The position numbers and the translations under genes are program-made. DNA of 64,000 nt from Mytilisepta virgata (taxonomy: Eukaryota > Mollusca > Bivalvia > Mytilida > Mytilidae), in contig JAPWFG010000015.1 in NCBI GenBank assembly GCA_028015205.1, positions 5,766,001 through 5,830,000 on the forward strand. Reading direction: 5' to 3'. Each line of letters begins with the position of its first letter. Position 1 is the stretch's first letter. The notes under the pieces were generated by a model. The model had not been told where the DNA came from, did not search any database, and saw nothing but the letters and a program-made list of their open reading frames with translations. Shown in pieces: positions 1 to 11,940 of this stretch.

Positions 1-1315
1 TACTTCATCACTAGAAAAACGATTATCGACTGTAATATTAGCATACAAAAATATGTATTCAGAGGGTAAATTCATTGAAGATTAAATGGTTACTACATGT
101 ATCTAAGGGGTTGGTTTTGTACTTAACTTTACACCTTGTTGAAATAGTACTTTGCTTTCTGCAAGTCACATCATACTATATCTAATATTAGTATCTTTGG
201 ATTGTTATTTTCATATTTCATTACAATCATGTTAAATTTAATTTCTATAAATGTTGAAAAAGAGCAATGAACAGCATATCGCCTGCATCAATATATCTTT
301 ACCATGGTAACTCATACAAAACTCCAACTACAGGTTCACAACAGAAATTATTTTATTCACAGCTACTGATGTTTATCTAAACAAAAGTAAGATTTAGTTA
401 CACTGATAAAAGCTTGTGAATATAGTAAATATTTGGTAATGTCCATAATGAGACATTTTGTAAGGAACTTAAATTTGACATTTCACTGGATGTCGAATCT
501 CTATATTATACACTTCATATGCAGTCTTAAAAGAGGCGAGAACTGACTACCCACCCGGATCAAATGAGTTTATACCCAGGTTTTTTTTATGGAAATCATC
601 TTTCTTATCATTTTTTGTTAAATACTAGTATAGCTTATTATTTTGTATTTCTGTTGTTCGTTTGTTCTCATTCTTCCCGATCTACTGTCTGGTATATATA
701 CCAGTGTATAAAGATTATATTTTTAACCGCAAATATTTATTTTGAATTGGGAATTTTATTATAAAATTATTTTCACTTTTGTCTGAAATTTCATAAATCC
801 CGGCAAAATTAAAAAAAAAAAACCAAAATTACAAAAAACTGACTGAATAAGTTAAATTAAATTTGACTGGGAATCTTGAGTCTTGGAACGCAGATAGCGG
901 ACGCGGACTAAAATCTTTGTCCTATTTGTTCTAATCAGGTATCCGAAAACTTGATTATATTATTGATAGTGTGTGTGGCATTGGAGTAGTCTCAAATTTT
1001 TAAAAACTTAAAAATGATCTTTTGCGCTATGATATTGTAAATTTATTATTTACCTGGAATATATTTTTTGCCTAAATGATAAATTTGAAATTACTGAAAT
1101 TGCAAAGGTTATTGCATTTTCAGGGAAAGAAATGCAAACGGGATATTGGTTATATGGATGCCACAGTTGGAGTGTTCAAAAGTCATTTTTGGACACAAAT
1201 ATAACTATAATGGGCTACGTACATAAAAGTTGACTGGTCTGAACAATGCAATTTATTATACCTCAGTATGTTTTTTCTATTTAAAAATCGAGACAATAAT
1301 TTTACTATTTGTTTA

Positions 1316-1388
1316 CCGGTGAGTATTTTCCAAAACTAATCACCGGTAAATACTGACCGGTGATTAGTACTGGAAACTATTGACCGGT
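1316..1388. repeat. Imperfect inverted repeat with ACCGGT ends
   Basis: Two ~33-base segments, each bounded by ACCGGT and containing a variant of CTAATCACCGGT, face one another across a short spacer. About three quarters of the bases pair. It lies directly upstream of a second, longer hairpin. Confidence 0.5.
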
Positions 1389-1418
1389 AAAGTGTTTCGG
1401 TATAATTAAACACTTGTT

Positions 1419-1546
1419 GACTGCATATTCGGGAAATAGTAAGTTTATTGTCTCCTCGATACCAACTATTGCCCCTTGGCTACACCTCGGGACAATAGTT
1501 GGTATCTCGGGGGACAATAAACTTACTATTCCCTTCATAACCAGTC
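1419..1546. repeat. Hairpin-forming inverted repeat, ~60-bp arms
   Basis: Left arm 1419-1478 and right arm 1487-1546 are reverse complements with a few mismatches. Both contain AATAGTAAGTTTATTGTC and ACCAACTATTG (or complements), with a loop under 10 bases. The outer ends read GACTG...CAGTC. It resembles a small fold-back or MITE-type element. Confidence 0.55.
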
Positions 1547-2514
1547 AATAAGTATATAATGTTCAAACCGAAAGAGTGAAGTAAGTGGACAACAGTACTT
1601 CTCAAAGTCGTGCATTGGTTATGGTGATTTCGTAAGTTGGTAAAGTGAGGTTAATGAAATAGAAAGTCTGTATAACATGTCTTTGTTATAGCATACATAA
1701 TCTGCAGCTATCTCAAGCCACAATAATAAGTTCAGTCAAACATTATCACCAAACTGTCAAGTATAGTTAATTGCATTTTCTATTTACATGATTATTTTTC
1801 AGCTAGAAATTTTGATCATATAATGTTTGCTACACGTGTATGCACATGCACTGTACACAAGTTTTATATTTAATAAAGAATAATACTTAGTGTCGGGCAA
1901 GTATGTAATATTTAACTAATAATTTTGTTTTTAAAGTTCCGGCAATGTATAGGTCTTTTTTCCACAACAATTTATTTTAAGAACCAACATTTTACACTTT
2001 ATCTGGTATTAAATAGCATAAAGACTGATGAACATTACTGTACTGCAAGCAGATGTCAAAAGTATTTATCAGGTGTTTGGTTACAATAAAGCCATTCAAA
2101 TGACTACAAGGAAAATAAATGGAAATGGGGAGATGTCAAAAGTGGCATAAAACGACTTAAATGTATAAAATACATAAGTCGAACAAAACCAAATGTAAAA
2201 TCGTAACAAAAAAAAAAACAACAATCAAACTAAAAAGTTAAAAATACCCAACGTTTCAACCAATATGGTCTTGATCACGAGCAGTACATGTTGTAATCAT
2301 ATACCAAATCAACATATGATATATGAGAACACTGAGCATGTGTTAATATACAATCCGCTTTTATTATTTTAAAATCTATTTAATCCAAAATCACTATACG
2401 TGCTTAAATTAGAGTTATCTGATGACAACCTTTTTTGTCGGCAATTGATTTCGAATGTTCTGAAATTAACAAAAAACGGATCAACTGCTTTACAGTATTT
2501 TGTCTTCAATGTAA

Positions 2515-4068
2515 ATGATGGTTGCAGTTTCGGCCATTAAGACGAAAAATTACACGGTATTATGTGTTGTCTGTATTTTTATCTGCATGTTGTTATACGG
2601 AAATTTCATGGAGATAAACACTGATTTTAAATCGATTAAAAATTCTAATAAACTTACATCTGCTTTCCAAAGAATTATAGCAGTACGAAATATCTCTCAA
2701 GAACATCAGGACGAAAAACGGAAATTTTTAATTGATACGAAATCTTGTAGAATTGTAGATATGGATCCATTTGACATTTCTGTGAAACATTTACTTCCAA
2801 AGCAGATAAAAATTAATCACTGCGATAACCGACACGTCATCACGTACATACAAAATGGAACTATTTTTGTTAACAAGACAAAAAAGCCAAAAGAGATGTC
2901 TTATTGCCGTTTTCGAAGTATTCACAAAAAGTCACGATATTTTAAATATGGAGAACTGAGTAGTGCATTTTCTTCATCAATACCAATAAAGGACGAATTC
3001 ATTAAAATAACGTGCTATAACGCATCCAATCACCCGATAATTACAAACTTTCACATTAATTTTGTAAATAAATTTTTTGAGAAGACCTACAAAAGTGACA
3101 ATAATAAGGGAAAAGTTGAGAACGGCGGAAATGGTTTGAATGTGCTCTTGATAATGTTAGACTCCACGTCACGTATAAACTCACTACGTTACTTTAAGGA
3201 AACTCGTCGATATATGATAGAAGAAATGGGGGCTGTGGAAATGATTGGTTATAATAAACTAGCTGATAACACATTTGTAAACATGATTCCGTTATTAACT
3301 GGATAATTGTCAGAAAATCTAGCGTGTACACGTAACAAATCTGGTTTGGACGACTGTCCATTTGTATGGAAATTATACTCTAAAAGGAATTATTTGACAC
3401 ACTTTGGCGAAGACTGGCCTATCGTAGGAACCTTTCATTACGCCAGGCCTGGATTCAAGAAACAGCCCGTTGATTACTACGATCGTCCATTTTACGTGGC
3501 AAACGTCGAGGGCTCAAAATCAGGACTCTGTTTTCATGGTAGGTCTGAGGCTTCTCTTCTTTATAATAGAATGTATGATCTGGTTCATCACCTTAAAGAT
3601 CAGAAATATTTTTCATTTTCGGTTTTTTCTAGAAACACACATGATTACTTATCGGGTCTTGCTAATCTAGATACCATATCAAGGGAGACTATTACAAAGA
3701 TGCACAACAATAACTTACTAAATAACACATTCCTGGCGTTGTTTGGTGATCATGGAATGAGATTTGGAGCTGTAAGAAAAACTTTGGTTGGTCAGTTAGA
3801 AGAAAGATTACCTATGATGTTTATATATCTACCTCCTTGGTTCAAGAGGAAATTTCCAAATTATAACAAAAATTTGATAACCAATTCCAGACGATTGACG
3901 ACTCATTTCGATATGCATTCGACTCTTCTTCATTTACTTGATCTGGACAATCCTGTAGTGTCTGGAATTAAAGGAAAAGGCATGTCACTTTTTAACGAAA
4001 TACCATATTATTGGACATGTGACATGGCAGGTATAAGTTCTCATTGGTGTACGTGTAACTATGGATAA
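2515..4068 (+). pseudogene. DUF229 (sulfatase-like) membrane protein, interrupted by an in-frame TAA
   Basis: One frame runs from ATG 2515 to TAA 4066, with a TAA stop at 3304-3306 and no frame change. Upstream of the stop are 263 codons: an N-terminal signal-anchor helix (about residues 14-31), then the DUF229 core motif NVLLIMLDSTSR near residue 209 and GYNKLADNTF. Downstream the family match continues without a gap: CPFVWKLY, GTFHYARPGFKKQP, SGL-type spacing, GDHGMRFG, LEERLPMMFIYLPPWF, NSRRLTTHFDMHSTL and HWCTC. Family members share the alkaline-phosphatase/sulfatase fold, are usually type II or secreted, and their biochemical role is poorly defined. The frame ends just after HWCTC, short of the usual C-terminus. 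A GT at 4053 could splice to an exon at 4293 and extend this to HWCTCQ. The stop makes a pseudogene most likely; a sequencing error, polymorphism or a very short intron are alternatives. Confidence 0.75.
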
Positions 4069-4292
4069 TCAAACGTTAGTATTAGTTTTGTAGTAAAATT
4101 TATGTGATTTTTATCTGAAATCAATTGACATGTAAACATATATGTTCTCCACACTATGTTGTATGTTATGAAGTTCTGTATACAAGTAAATCATTTTGAT
4201 GACAAAAACAGCGGGATTTCAATGGTTGATAACGCTACATTTAAAAAAAAATTAATGCAGCATTTTAGTTTAAACTTATTTTATTGTCACAG

Positions 4293-4389
4293 GTGTCAGT
4301 CAACAAGACAATTGGATTGGTTACAAGTTATGCAACTTACAATGGACTCCGACCACAAGTCTGAGCCCTACCTCTCCATAAAAAAATAA
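4293..4389 (+). pseudogene. Possible C-terminal exon of the DUF229 gene
   Basis: A pyrimidine-rich tract ending in CACAG lies just upstream. Joined to a donor at 4053, the exon reads in frame HWCTCQS and stays open to TAA 4387-4389, giving the usual CTCQ motif. However, a different frame of the same bases (starting at 4293 as VSVNKTIGLVTSYATYN) looks more like the amphipathic DUF229 C-terminus. That suggests a frameshift and agrees with decay of the gene. Low certainty. Confidence 0.35.
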
Positions 4390-7217
4390 AAAACATACAT
4401 AATTACACACATTGACAACATACAAGGTGAAAAAATACAACTACCATTTAACAGTAACTTTGGCTAACATAATAAGGGCAGTGTTGAGAAAGATAAAGAG
4501 TCTTTCAAGTATAGAAATTTTGTCAGAATATGGAATTGGGTATTATAAAAAGGGGTAGGGAGATTTTCAAATAGAGAAAATCCAAAGGTATCCAAAAGTG
4601 TCGTCGCTTGAAACGTATTTTATTGTATACTAAATCGCTTTGAGTCCAGAATAAATCTTTGGACTGATAGAAAAAGATAAAAAAACATAATTAGTTTTCA
4701 ATAAATGTTTAAAATTGCAGCATTTTTATAAAGGGGAATGTGTGTGTGGAGAGTGGTCACAAATGCAGAGATGAATTGTTTCAAATGTGTCCGATAAATA
4801 ACATTTTTAAATTAATAATTTACTTTTTATAAAATTATTAATTGTTTACATTTGATAGATTATACAATAATTTTATTTGCTCTTATGAACTATATTTACT
4901 TTGTTTTGATAAGGTAGAAGATTTTCGGCTCAGTGCCGCCATTTTGAAATCAGACAAAACTGATCGAAAGTGACCAATTTTCAAATGAAATGGGACGGGC
5001 ATAGATGTAAAATTGAACTATTGAATTAGCAGTAGCTTGAGAAATACACAATCATAGTATATGTACATAACACCGACTAAGCTATATCGGCTGTGTACTG
5101 AAATAAACTAGAATTTACTTGTGGTGCATTATATCAATTGTATCGAAAATTACAGTCATTATAACGTACACATTTGGAAATATTACAATAACAATTTCAA
5201 TTCAGAGTGGGAAAGGACTTTGATCATGATTTTTAAAGGTGTTCTCTTGTTGATAAATATGTAAAGGAATGTTATATTTACTTACATATAACACAGACTA
5301 GTGATTAAATCATTTAGTTTAAGTTTAATCTACAATATTGTAAGTAATTCCGTGCATTCTATGCAAGTAAATTACCCATCATATGTCAAACCTGAAACAT
5401 CATAAAGTCACGTGATGATTGCAAAAGTTGAAACGTCTATGTAGTTGGTCATAACAACTTATAACCACGAACTTGTCCACAATGAGGTTGTGAGTGGATG
5501 TTTCACTTCGATCTAATTGATGAGGATTGTCATTTTCCTGCAAAAGGCGGTTTTCTCTGGGTACTCCGGATTCCGCAAACATTAAAAACCCACCGTCATA
5601 ATGTAGCTATTAGATTTTACACATGAAGCTGTGTAAAACCAAACCATCAGAAGCTGCAAAATCGCTGAAGATGGGGTATATGTTTTGTTAAACGATCATA
5701 TAATAATACACTTAGGGATCATCTATGATTGTCAAGATTTTTCAAAAGTTTACAAAGAGCAGTCTTTTTAGAAACCCTCACCCCCTTCACAAAGTGTACA
5801 TCAACATTTTAGCGCACCTGCCTCAAACGGCCATGTGAACTTTGTCATCACTTGGCGTCCGTTGTCCTTACGTCAACTTTTCACATTTTGGTCTTCTCTT
5901 TTGAAACACCTGGGCAAAATGAACTGATGACTTTAAAAAAGTTAACATATTTTTTTTACAATCGGACAACAAACATGGCCGAAATGAATATAAATTGTCT
6001 TATCACTTAGCTGACAGATGCAATATTGGCCAAGTCGTACCCAAGACAACTGTACTTGCCTGGTTTTATTAAGTCATTTCTTCCAAGAAAACAAAAACGC
6101 TTCGATTATATATAATTTCAACGTAAAAGGGAGATAACTCTCCTTGTGCGATTTTCTTGATTAAATTAGGTATTATATATACAAACAACAAAATGGATAA
6201 CAGGAAAGGTAAACAGTGACATACCAATGACATATATCACTGGAGTACACAAAATATACGCAGAGTAAATATAAAATGTCCTAAATAGTGGTTTTACACA
6301 TTTTAAAATACGTTTTCCACACTACTTTTTGCATTTTTTTTATATTTTATGTTTTTTTGAGTTCATATATTTCCATTTTTACACATTACATGTAGTCATA
6401 AAATGACGAAATGTGCAAATCTTGTGTATCAGCATCGGTTATTTTTGTTCAATCTTCCATCTCTATCGTCACAGAAAAGGTACCCGTTACCAGTGTATTT
6501 GTTATAGAGAAAGTATTTTTATAGTTTTTTTCTGGTATTAGAATACACCGAGGGGTGTCAGGAATTGGTTATTGAAAAATCGTAAATATGAATCCCCCCT
6601 CCCCCTTTTAACTTCTGGATGACAGTTACAAGTTTTACATTATCATGTCTGGTGCCATACATGTACTTTCTTTTTTACTTCCAGAATCCCCCCTCTTTTT
6701 TTTATTTATCCAAACAACTCTGTTACAAAAAGTACTCAGGAAATCTTTTTAACTATTGTAGATGTACCTCTGGCTATACATCGTACATGGTTGGTTGAAG
6801 ATGCTTTGTTTTAAGAATGACCCGTCCTAGGTTATTATAGAAAATAATAACCATGTACACATAAACAACAAAGAAAAGTGTTATTGCCCAGGCTTTTCTT
6901 TCAAATAAATACTTTGCTTTCTGAATAGACAAAACCCTCTATAGGTATATGAGATTTCCTATTAACTTTTTGCTCAATAATTTAAATCGTTTTGAGGTAT
7001 ATTAAGTTTTAATTTACATGAAATAATCACTTGACATGGCAACAGCTGATTGAATCTTATTCGTATCAATATAAAGACTAATCCAGCAATTGTTCAGCAG
7101 ATAAGAGGATTATCTTAACAAACAATAAAACAGATACCAAGATAGGTCAACAATGACTTACCAAATTATAAGCTGAGCATGTATTGGAAGAACTTTCAAA
7201 ATGAATAACAAAATCTT
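4390..7217. other. Intergenic, no gene seen
   Basis: AT-rich sequence with scattered short open frames lacking domains. It contains one copy of an interspersed repeat at 5811-5930 and short pyrimidine-rich tracts around 6590-6620 and 6680-6710. A CCGCCATTTT motif occurs at 4937-4950. Confidence 0.55.
5811..5930 (+). repeat. Interspersed bivalve repeat (CATCACTTGGCGTCCGT family), partial
   Basis: The segment shares an ordered set of motifs with 7275-7430: GGCCATGTGA/GGCCATGTCA, then ATCACTTGGC, GTCCGT and TCTTCTC.TTGAA...CTGGGC. I recognise this arrangement as a common bivalve interspersed repeat. It is a diverged fragment and no coding capacity is seen. Confidence 0.5.
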
Positions 7218-7274
7218 TTGATTCACAAACGTTGTAAACTGTATTTTGATATCTTTCAACATGTTTTTGTTTTT

Positions 7275-7430
7275 AGCTCAGCTGGCGCAAAGGCCATGTC
7301 AGCTATTTCCATCACTTGGCATCTGTCGTCCGTCGTCGTAAACTTTCCTTTAAAGATCTTCTCATCTGAACCACTGGGCCAATGGGAACACAACTTGGCA
7401 CCAATTAACATGGGACAATTCACTGAAAGA
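7275..7430 (+). repeat. Interspersed bivalve repeat, second copy
   Basis: It begins TTTTAGCTCAGCTGG and includes GGCCATGTCAGC, CCATCACTTGGCATCTGTCG and CTGGGCCAATGGGAA, in the same order as the copy at 5811-5930. The overlapping open frames on both strands (7218-7553 and 7256-7522) are by-products of this repeat. Confidence 0.5.
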
Positions 7431-7553
7431 TCTTGTAGTTTCAACAAATTGGCAAAACCAGAGAGCTCATTGGAATTCAACAGTAATGTTCCAGACTGCC
7501 AGTCAAGACGGACATATGTCAAACAATTTATTCTGCAAATGATTTCCAGGTGA

Positions 7554-8113
7554 AGAATACAGTTATCTGTTCGACCGGAAGTGGTAGCGATTGTTATTAT
7601 TTTGTATATTGAGTTGTTTCAATTCGGTAGATATATTAATATCATTTGATCCTCTTTGTGCATTTGTATATAGGTTTTTAAATTAGAAGCGTAAAAAAAT
7701 TAAGGATATGATACACATATTTCTGACATTTTGTTTTATATTGTTGTACAATTATTCAAGATGGCGCCCTTCCCAATCAGACCCTACGTTGTCAAAACAA
7801 AGTGGATATCGTTGATACTAGCAAATAGTATTAATTATCAAATGTTTACAATATATAAATACACCAAAAATATAAATGATTAATTTAAAATAAATTAAAA
7901 TGTTACTTATCTGACATTTGAAATTATAATTCATCTGTGCACTCAAATTTGTGACCCCTCCCCCATCCTTACACATACATAAATGCTGCATTAATTATTA
8001 AAAAATGAAATCCCGCTTTTTTTGGTCAGCTGTTGAAACAGTTTATCTGTAAGTGGGGCATGTGTACCTTAAAGTTCGGAACAATAAACATCCGGACAGT
8101 CAAGGTTCAATAT
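7554..8113. other. Intergenic, no gene seen
   Basis: AT-rich sequence without a supported gene, running up to the left arm of the fold-back repeat at 8114. Confidence 0.5.
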
Positions 8114-8934
8114 CACAGGCGCTTGTCTCAGAAAAAAAATTACTATATATGCCAAGTGAAAAGAAAAGGTCCCCAACTCGGGCAACACAATTTTACGCGC
8201 CTGCTTCGATTTCCAAAGAATTATCGCTTTCACCTTTCGGTCTCGCTCAAAACTTTTGGATCAATAAAAAAAATATTAATTTATCTACACAATGATGTAT
8301 GACACGCCTACCTTACTTGCCAATCAACAGCGCTTTAGGCATATGAAATCGGTCAAAAGTGAAGTATTTATCATTACTACAATTATCTGCAAATTTGAAG
8401 ACAAGGAGCAAATAAAAAAATTTAAAATAAAGAAAATGAACTGTTTAAAAAAATTCTTTCTTTGTTCTTTTGTCATGATTAATTAATTGATAAACAATGG
8501 TATGAAGAAGTAATAATAAATCGCTACTGGTAAATAAATTGACGAGTTGATGGCGTTCTATTTATAAATTAATACTCTAGTTTCCAGGTTTTAATTTTAG
8601 AATACCGAGTTAGCCAATCAGAAGGCAGCAATTCATTTGATCCTGGTCTGCAAATTTGCAGATAATTGTAGTAATGATAAATACTTCACTTTTGACCGAT
8701 TTCATATGCCTAAAGCGCTGTTGATTGGCAAGTAAGGTAGGCGTGTCATACATCATTGTGTAGATAAATTAATATTTTTTTTATTGATCCAAAAGTTTTG
8801 AGCGAGACCGAAAGGTGAAAGCGATAATTCTTTGGAAATCGAAGCAGGCGCGTAAAATTGTGTTGCCCAAGTTGGGGACCTTTTCTTTTCACTTGGCATA
8901 TATAGCAATTTTTTTTCTGAGACAAGCGCCTGTG
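8114..8934. mobile_element. Fold-back element with ~290-bp inverted arms
   Basis: Left arm 8114-8405 and right arm 8642-8934 are near-identical reverse complements (about 98% by eye). They start CACAGGCGCTTGTCTC and end ATCTGCAAATTTG near the spacer. The ~235-bp spacer is AT-rich and unrelated to the arms. Peptides readable in the left arm on + and in the right arm on - are the same, as expected from mirror copies rather than from genes. There is no transposase, so this is a non-autonomous fold-back or MITE-type element, or an inverted duplication. Confidence 0.8.
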
Positions 8935-9831
8935 TTCAATATACATGTCAAATCGTTAATGAGTTATAATTACCCGAAACACACATGTTGAGGAGAACAA
9001 ATTTCTTTACCTATAAATTTACTTCAGATAAAAATCAAATCAATTTTACCAAAAAAAAAAAAAAAAAAAAAAAGATTCGCTTTTCTTGTGGGTTAAAAAA
9101 TGAAAACAAAACTTGCACCAGTATGTTCATTTGCTAGTTTGTATAAATTGGTCATAAATTTCATTATTAATTATTGTCATAGTTTCATATTATTAATTAT
9201 TGTCACAATTTCATATATTGGAATTATAATCGATGTGGAATGTTACTATATATTTCAAAACAAAACTTTTAAAAGTAAAGACAATACAGAGTTATCGAAC
9301 ATGAGAATGACCGAAATAGTTAGATATGCCTTGGGACATCAGAGCGCACTCCATATAATGTATACATAGTAATTTCCCTGACACTACACATATTGTACAT
9401 GATGCACATAGAATGGATAATTATGGTTGTTTTATCACTTTCAAACCGAATTTCTCACGGAAAACTGAATATGTACGAACAAAATGGTAATAGTTCTATG
9501 AACGTGAAAAATTCACATGTTTACTTTATGCTGATGATTTTTTTTAAATTGCATGTATAACGGAGAATAATACATGGCCAAACCTACGTCATATTATATA
9601 TCAACAAAAGTACCACATGACCCGAGGGCCTTTGATCCGAGTTGTGATATTGGTCGATGGTTGATATAGGGTATGCGATATAGGGTAGGTAATGCAGGTC
9701 GTGCAAAGTCATGTACAATGCACATTAAAAATATATGTATATTACTCTAAATATTATGATACAGGCTAAAACAAAAAGGTTTTTTTTATTGTAAGACTTT
9801 TGGATTAAACGCTTTAGGCAATTTTTATATT
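8935..9831. other. Intergenic, contains a 23-base A tract
   Basis: No supported gene. A homopolymer of A spans 9051-9073. The open frame 9100-9369 has low-complexity hydrophobic content and no domain. Confidence 0.5.
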
Positions 9832-11425
9832 GTCGTTCCGGTCGCCCGTCCGTTCGTCCGTACGTCTGTCCGTCTGTCCGTCACACTTTCTTGTGACGCA
9901 AACTCCTCATTCACTTTTGAATTTTTACCAATTTTTTGTGTGTGCCATATTGTTGCTTACTAACTGTAGAAGCAAATTTTTAAAAGAGGGCCCGAAAGGG
10001 ACAAAAAAAGGCAAAATTATACAAAAAGCCTTGTGACGTGAACTTCTCTTTCATTTTGAATTTAAACCATTTGTATTGTTGCCATATTGTTGCTTACCAA
10101 CTGTAGATGCACAACAAGGTTTTGGAATTCCAAATTTTTTAAAAGGGGGTTGGGAGGGACCAAAAAAGGACCGAAACAGAAAAAAAGCATAATTACTAAA
10201 ATAGCTATGTCATATTGTTGCTTGCTTATTGCAGAAGCGCAATAAGATTTTGGAATTCCAAATTTATGAAAAGAGGGCCTGGGAGGGACCAAAAAGGGCA
10301 AAATTATACTGAGCCTTGTGACGTGAACTCCTCTTTCATTTTTGAATTTAGACCATTTTTATTGTTGCCACATTGTTGCTTACCATCTGCAGATGCACAG
10401 TAAGGTTTTGGAATTCCAAATTTTTTAAAGAGGGGTGGGAGGGACCAAAAAGGGCCGAAACAAAAAAAAAAGCATAATTACTAAAAAAAACTACCTCATA
10501 TTGTTGCTTGCTAACTGCAGATGCGAAAAAGGTTTGGAATTCCAAATTTTGGAAAGAGGGCCTGGGAGTGACCAAAAAGGGCAAAATTATACAAAGAGCC
10601 TTGTGACGTGAACTCCTCTTTCATTTTTGAATTTAGACCATTTTTATTGTTGCCATATTGTTGCTTACCAACTGTAGGTCCACAATAAAGTTTTGGAATT
10701 CCAAATTTTTTAAAAGGGGTGGGAGGGACCAAAAAAAAACGGCCAAAACAGAAGAAAAAAACATAATTACTAAAATAACTATGTCATATTGTTGCTTGCT
10801 AACTGCAGATGCGCATAAGGTTTTGGAATTCTAATTTCTAAAAGGGAACCTGGGAGGGACCAAAGAATAGACAAAGAGCCTTGTGACGTGAACTTATATT
10901 TCATTTTTTAATTTAAATCATTTTTATTGTTGCCATATTGTTGCTTACCTACTGTAGATGCGCAATAAGGTTTTGGAATTCAAATTTTTTAAAAGGGGGA
11001 TGGGAGGGACCAAAAAGAGCCGAAACAGAAAAAGACCATAATTTCTAAAATTTTATCTAAAGGGAAAAAAATTGAAGAAATTTGTGAATTTCAGTTTAAG
11101 GGGCTATAGGTCCCTAAAAGGGTCCAAACAGTTAAATTATAGTAAAAGTGGGTTGTGATATATTTTTGAAAAGGTTATTTGTTACAGATGCAATCTGTAA
11201 TGCTAAGCATGCTTTTATTTTGCATTTTGAGGATTTAAATGGCCAAAAATGGAAAAGAGGCCAAAAAGTTAGATTACAGTAAAGTTGTGATATATCTCTT
11301 CAAAAGTTATTTGTTACAGATGCAAACTGTAATGCAATGGAAACTGAAAATGTCAAGAATGTTTGTTTACAAATAAATCTGGGGTGCTGGTATAGCTGTC
11401 GTTCCGACAGCTCCTAGCTCTAGTT
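9832..11425. repeat. Tandem repeat, ~285-bp unit, inside an interspersed repeat
   Basis: The marker CCTTGTGACGTGAAC recurs at about 10029, 10313, 10599 and 10878, a period of ~280-286 bp. Each unit has two related halves: one with CATATTGTTGCTTACCAACTG, the other with CATATTGTTGCTTGCTAACTG, each followed by TTTTGGAATTCCAAAT and a GGGAGGGACCAAAAA block. The array is preceded by a (GTCCGTC)-type run at 9838-9885. It is followed by a diverged tail with repeated TTATTTGTTACAGATGCAA (11170-11340) and a short hairpin GCTGTCG...CGACAGC near 11394. Open frames here are by-products of the repeat. Confidence 0.8.
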
Positions 11426-11658
11426 TAATTTGAATCCGTTCCACCAAATGTTTGGTTACTGTTTTGGTTTTCGATGAGGTTAAACTACGGATACACAGTG
11501 CATCAAAATTTTCATACAACATTCCGAATTTAAATATAAAAATGAATGAACATTTAAGAATATGCTATATTTGACAAATTCAAAGTCGTTACAATTCTTA
11601 TCTGCAATAAGTTGTATACCTGATGAACTTTGATGCACCTGAATATTTCTGTCTAGAA

Positions 11659-11909
11659 ATGTTAAAATTGTACCTTTTAATAAATTTTGGCCTGGTAGGA
11701 CTGCTACAGGCTACAACATTATCGTATAGTGATGACCAACGTTTAACGTATCTAATGGGTAAGTTTAAAAGAATACTTTAAATGATGGAAAAATAAAAAT
11801 TTTACGTAGAAACCACATCATACTATGATAAAGATTACGATACACTGTATATAAATATTTCAATTGAGGTTAATATAGATCATGATCGGAAATTTTGTTT
11901 CTTTTAGAC

Positions 11910-11940
<31 letters not shown>

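Larger units (their letters stand above)
1..2514. other. Gene-poor AT-rich flank
   Basis: No convincing coding region is seen here. The only sizeable open frame (564-764) has low-complexity hydrophobic composition and no recognisable domain. The stretch holds two inverted repeats, at 1316-1388 and 1419-1546, and otherwise AT-rich DNA. Confidence 0.6.

Noticed and set aside
3304..3306. Stop recoding or selenocysteine in the DUF229 frame
   Set aside because: The codon is TAA, not TGA, and no family precedent for read-through is known to me. Pseudogene, polymorphism or error is simpler.
9830..10732. Several 60-79-codon frames on both strands
   Set aside because: They repeat with the 285-bp tandem unit and read through it in alternating strands, with no domain.
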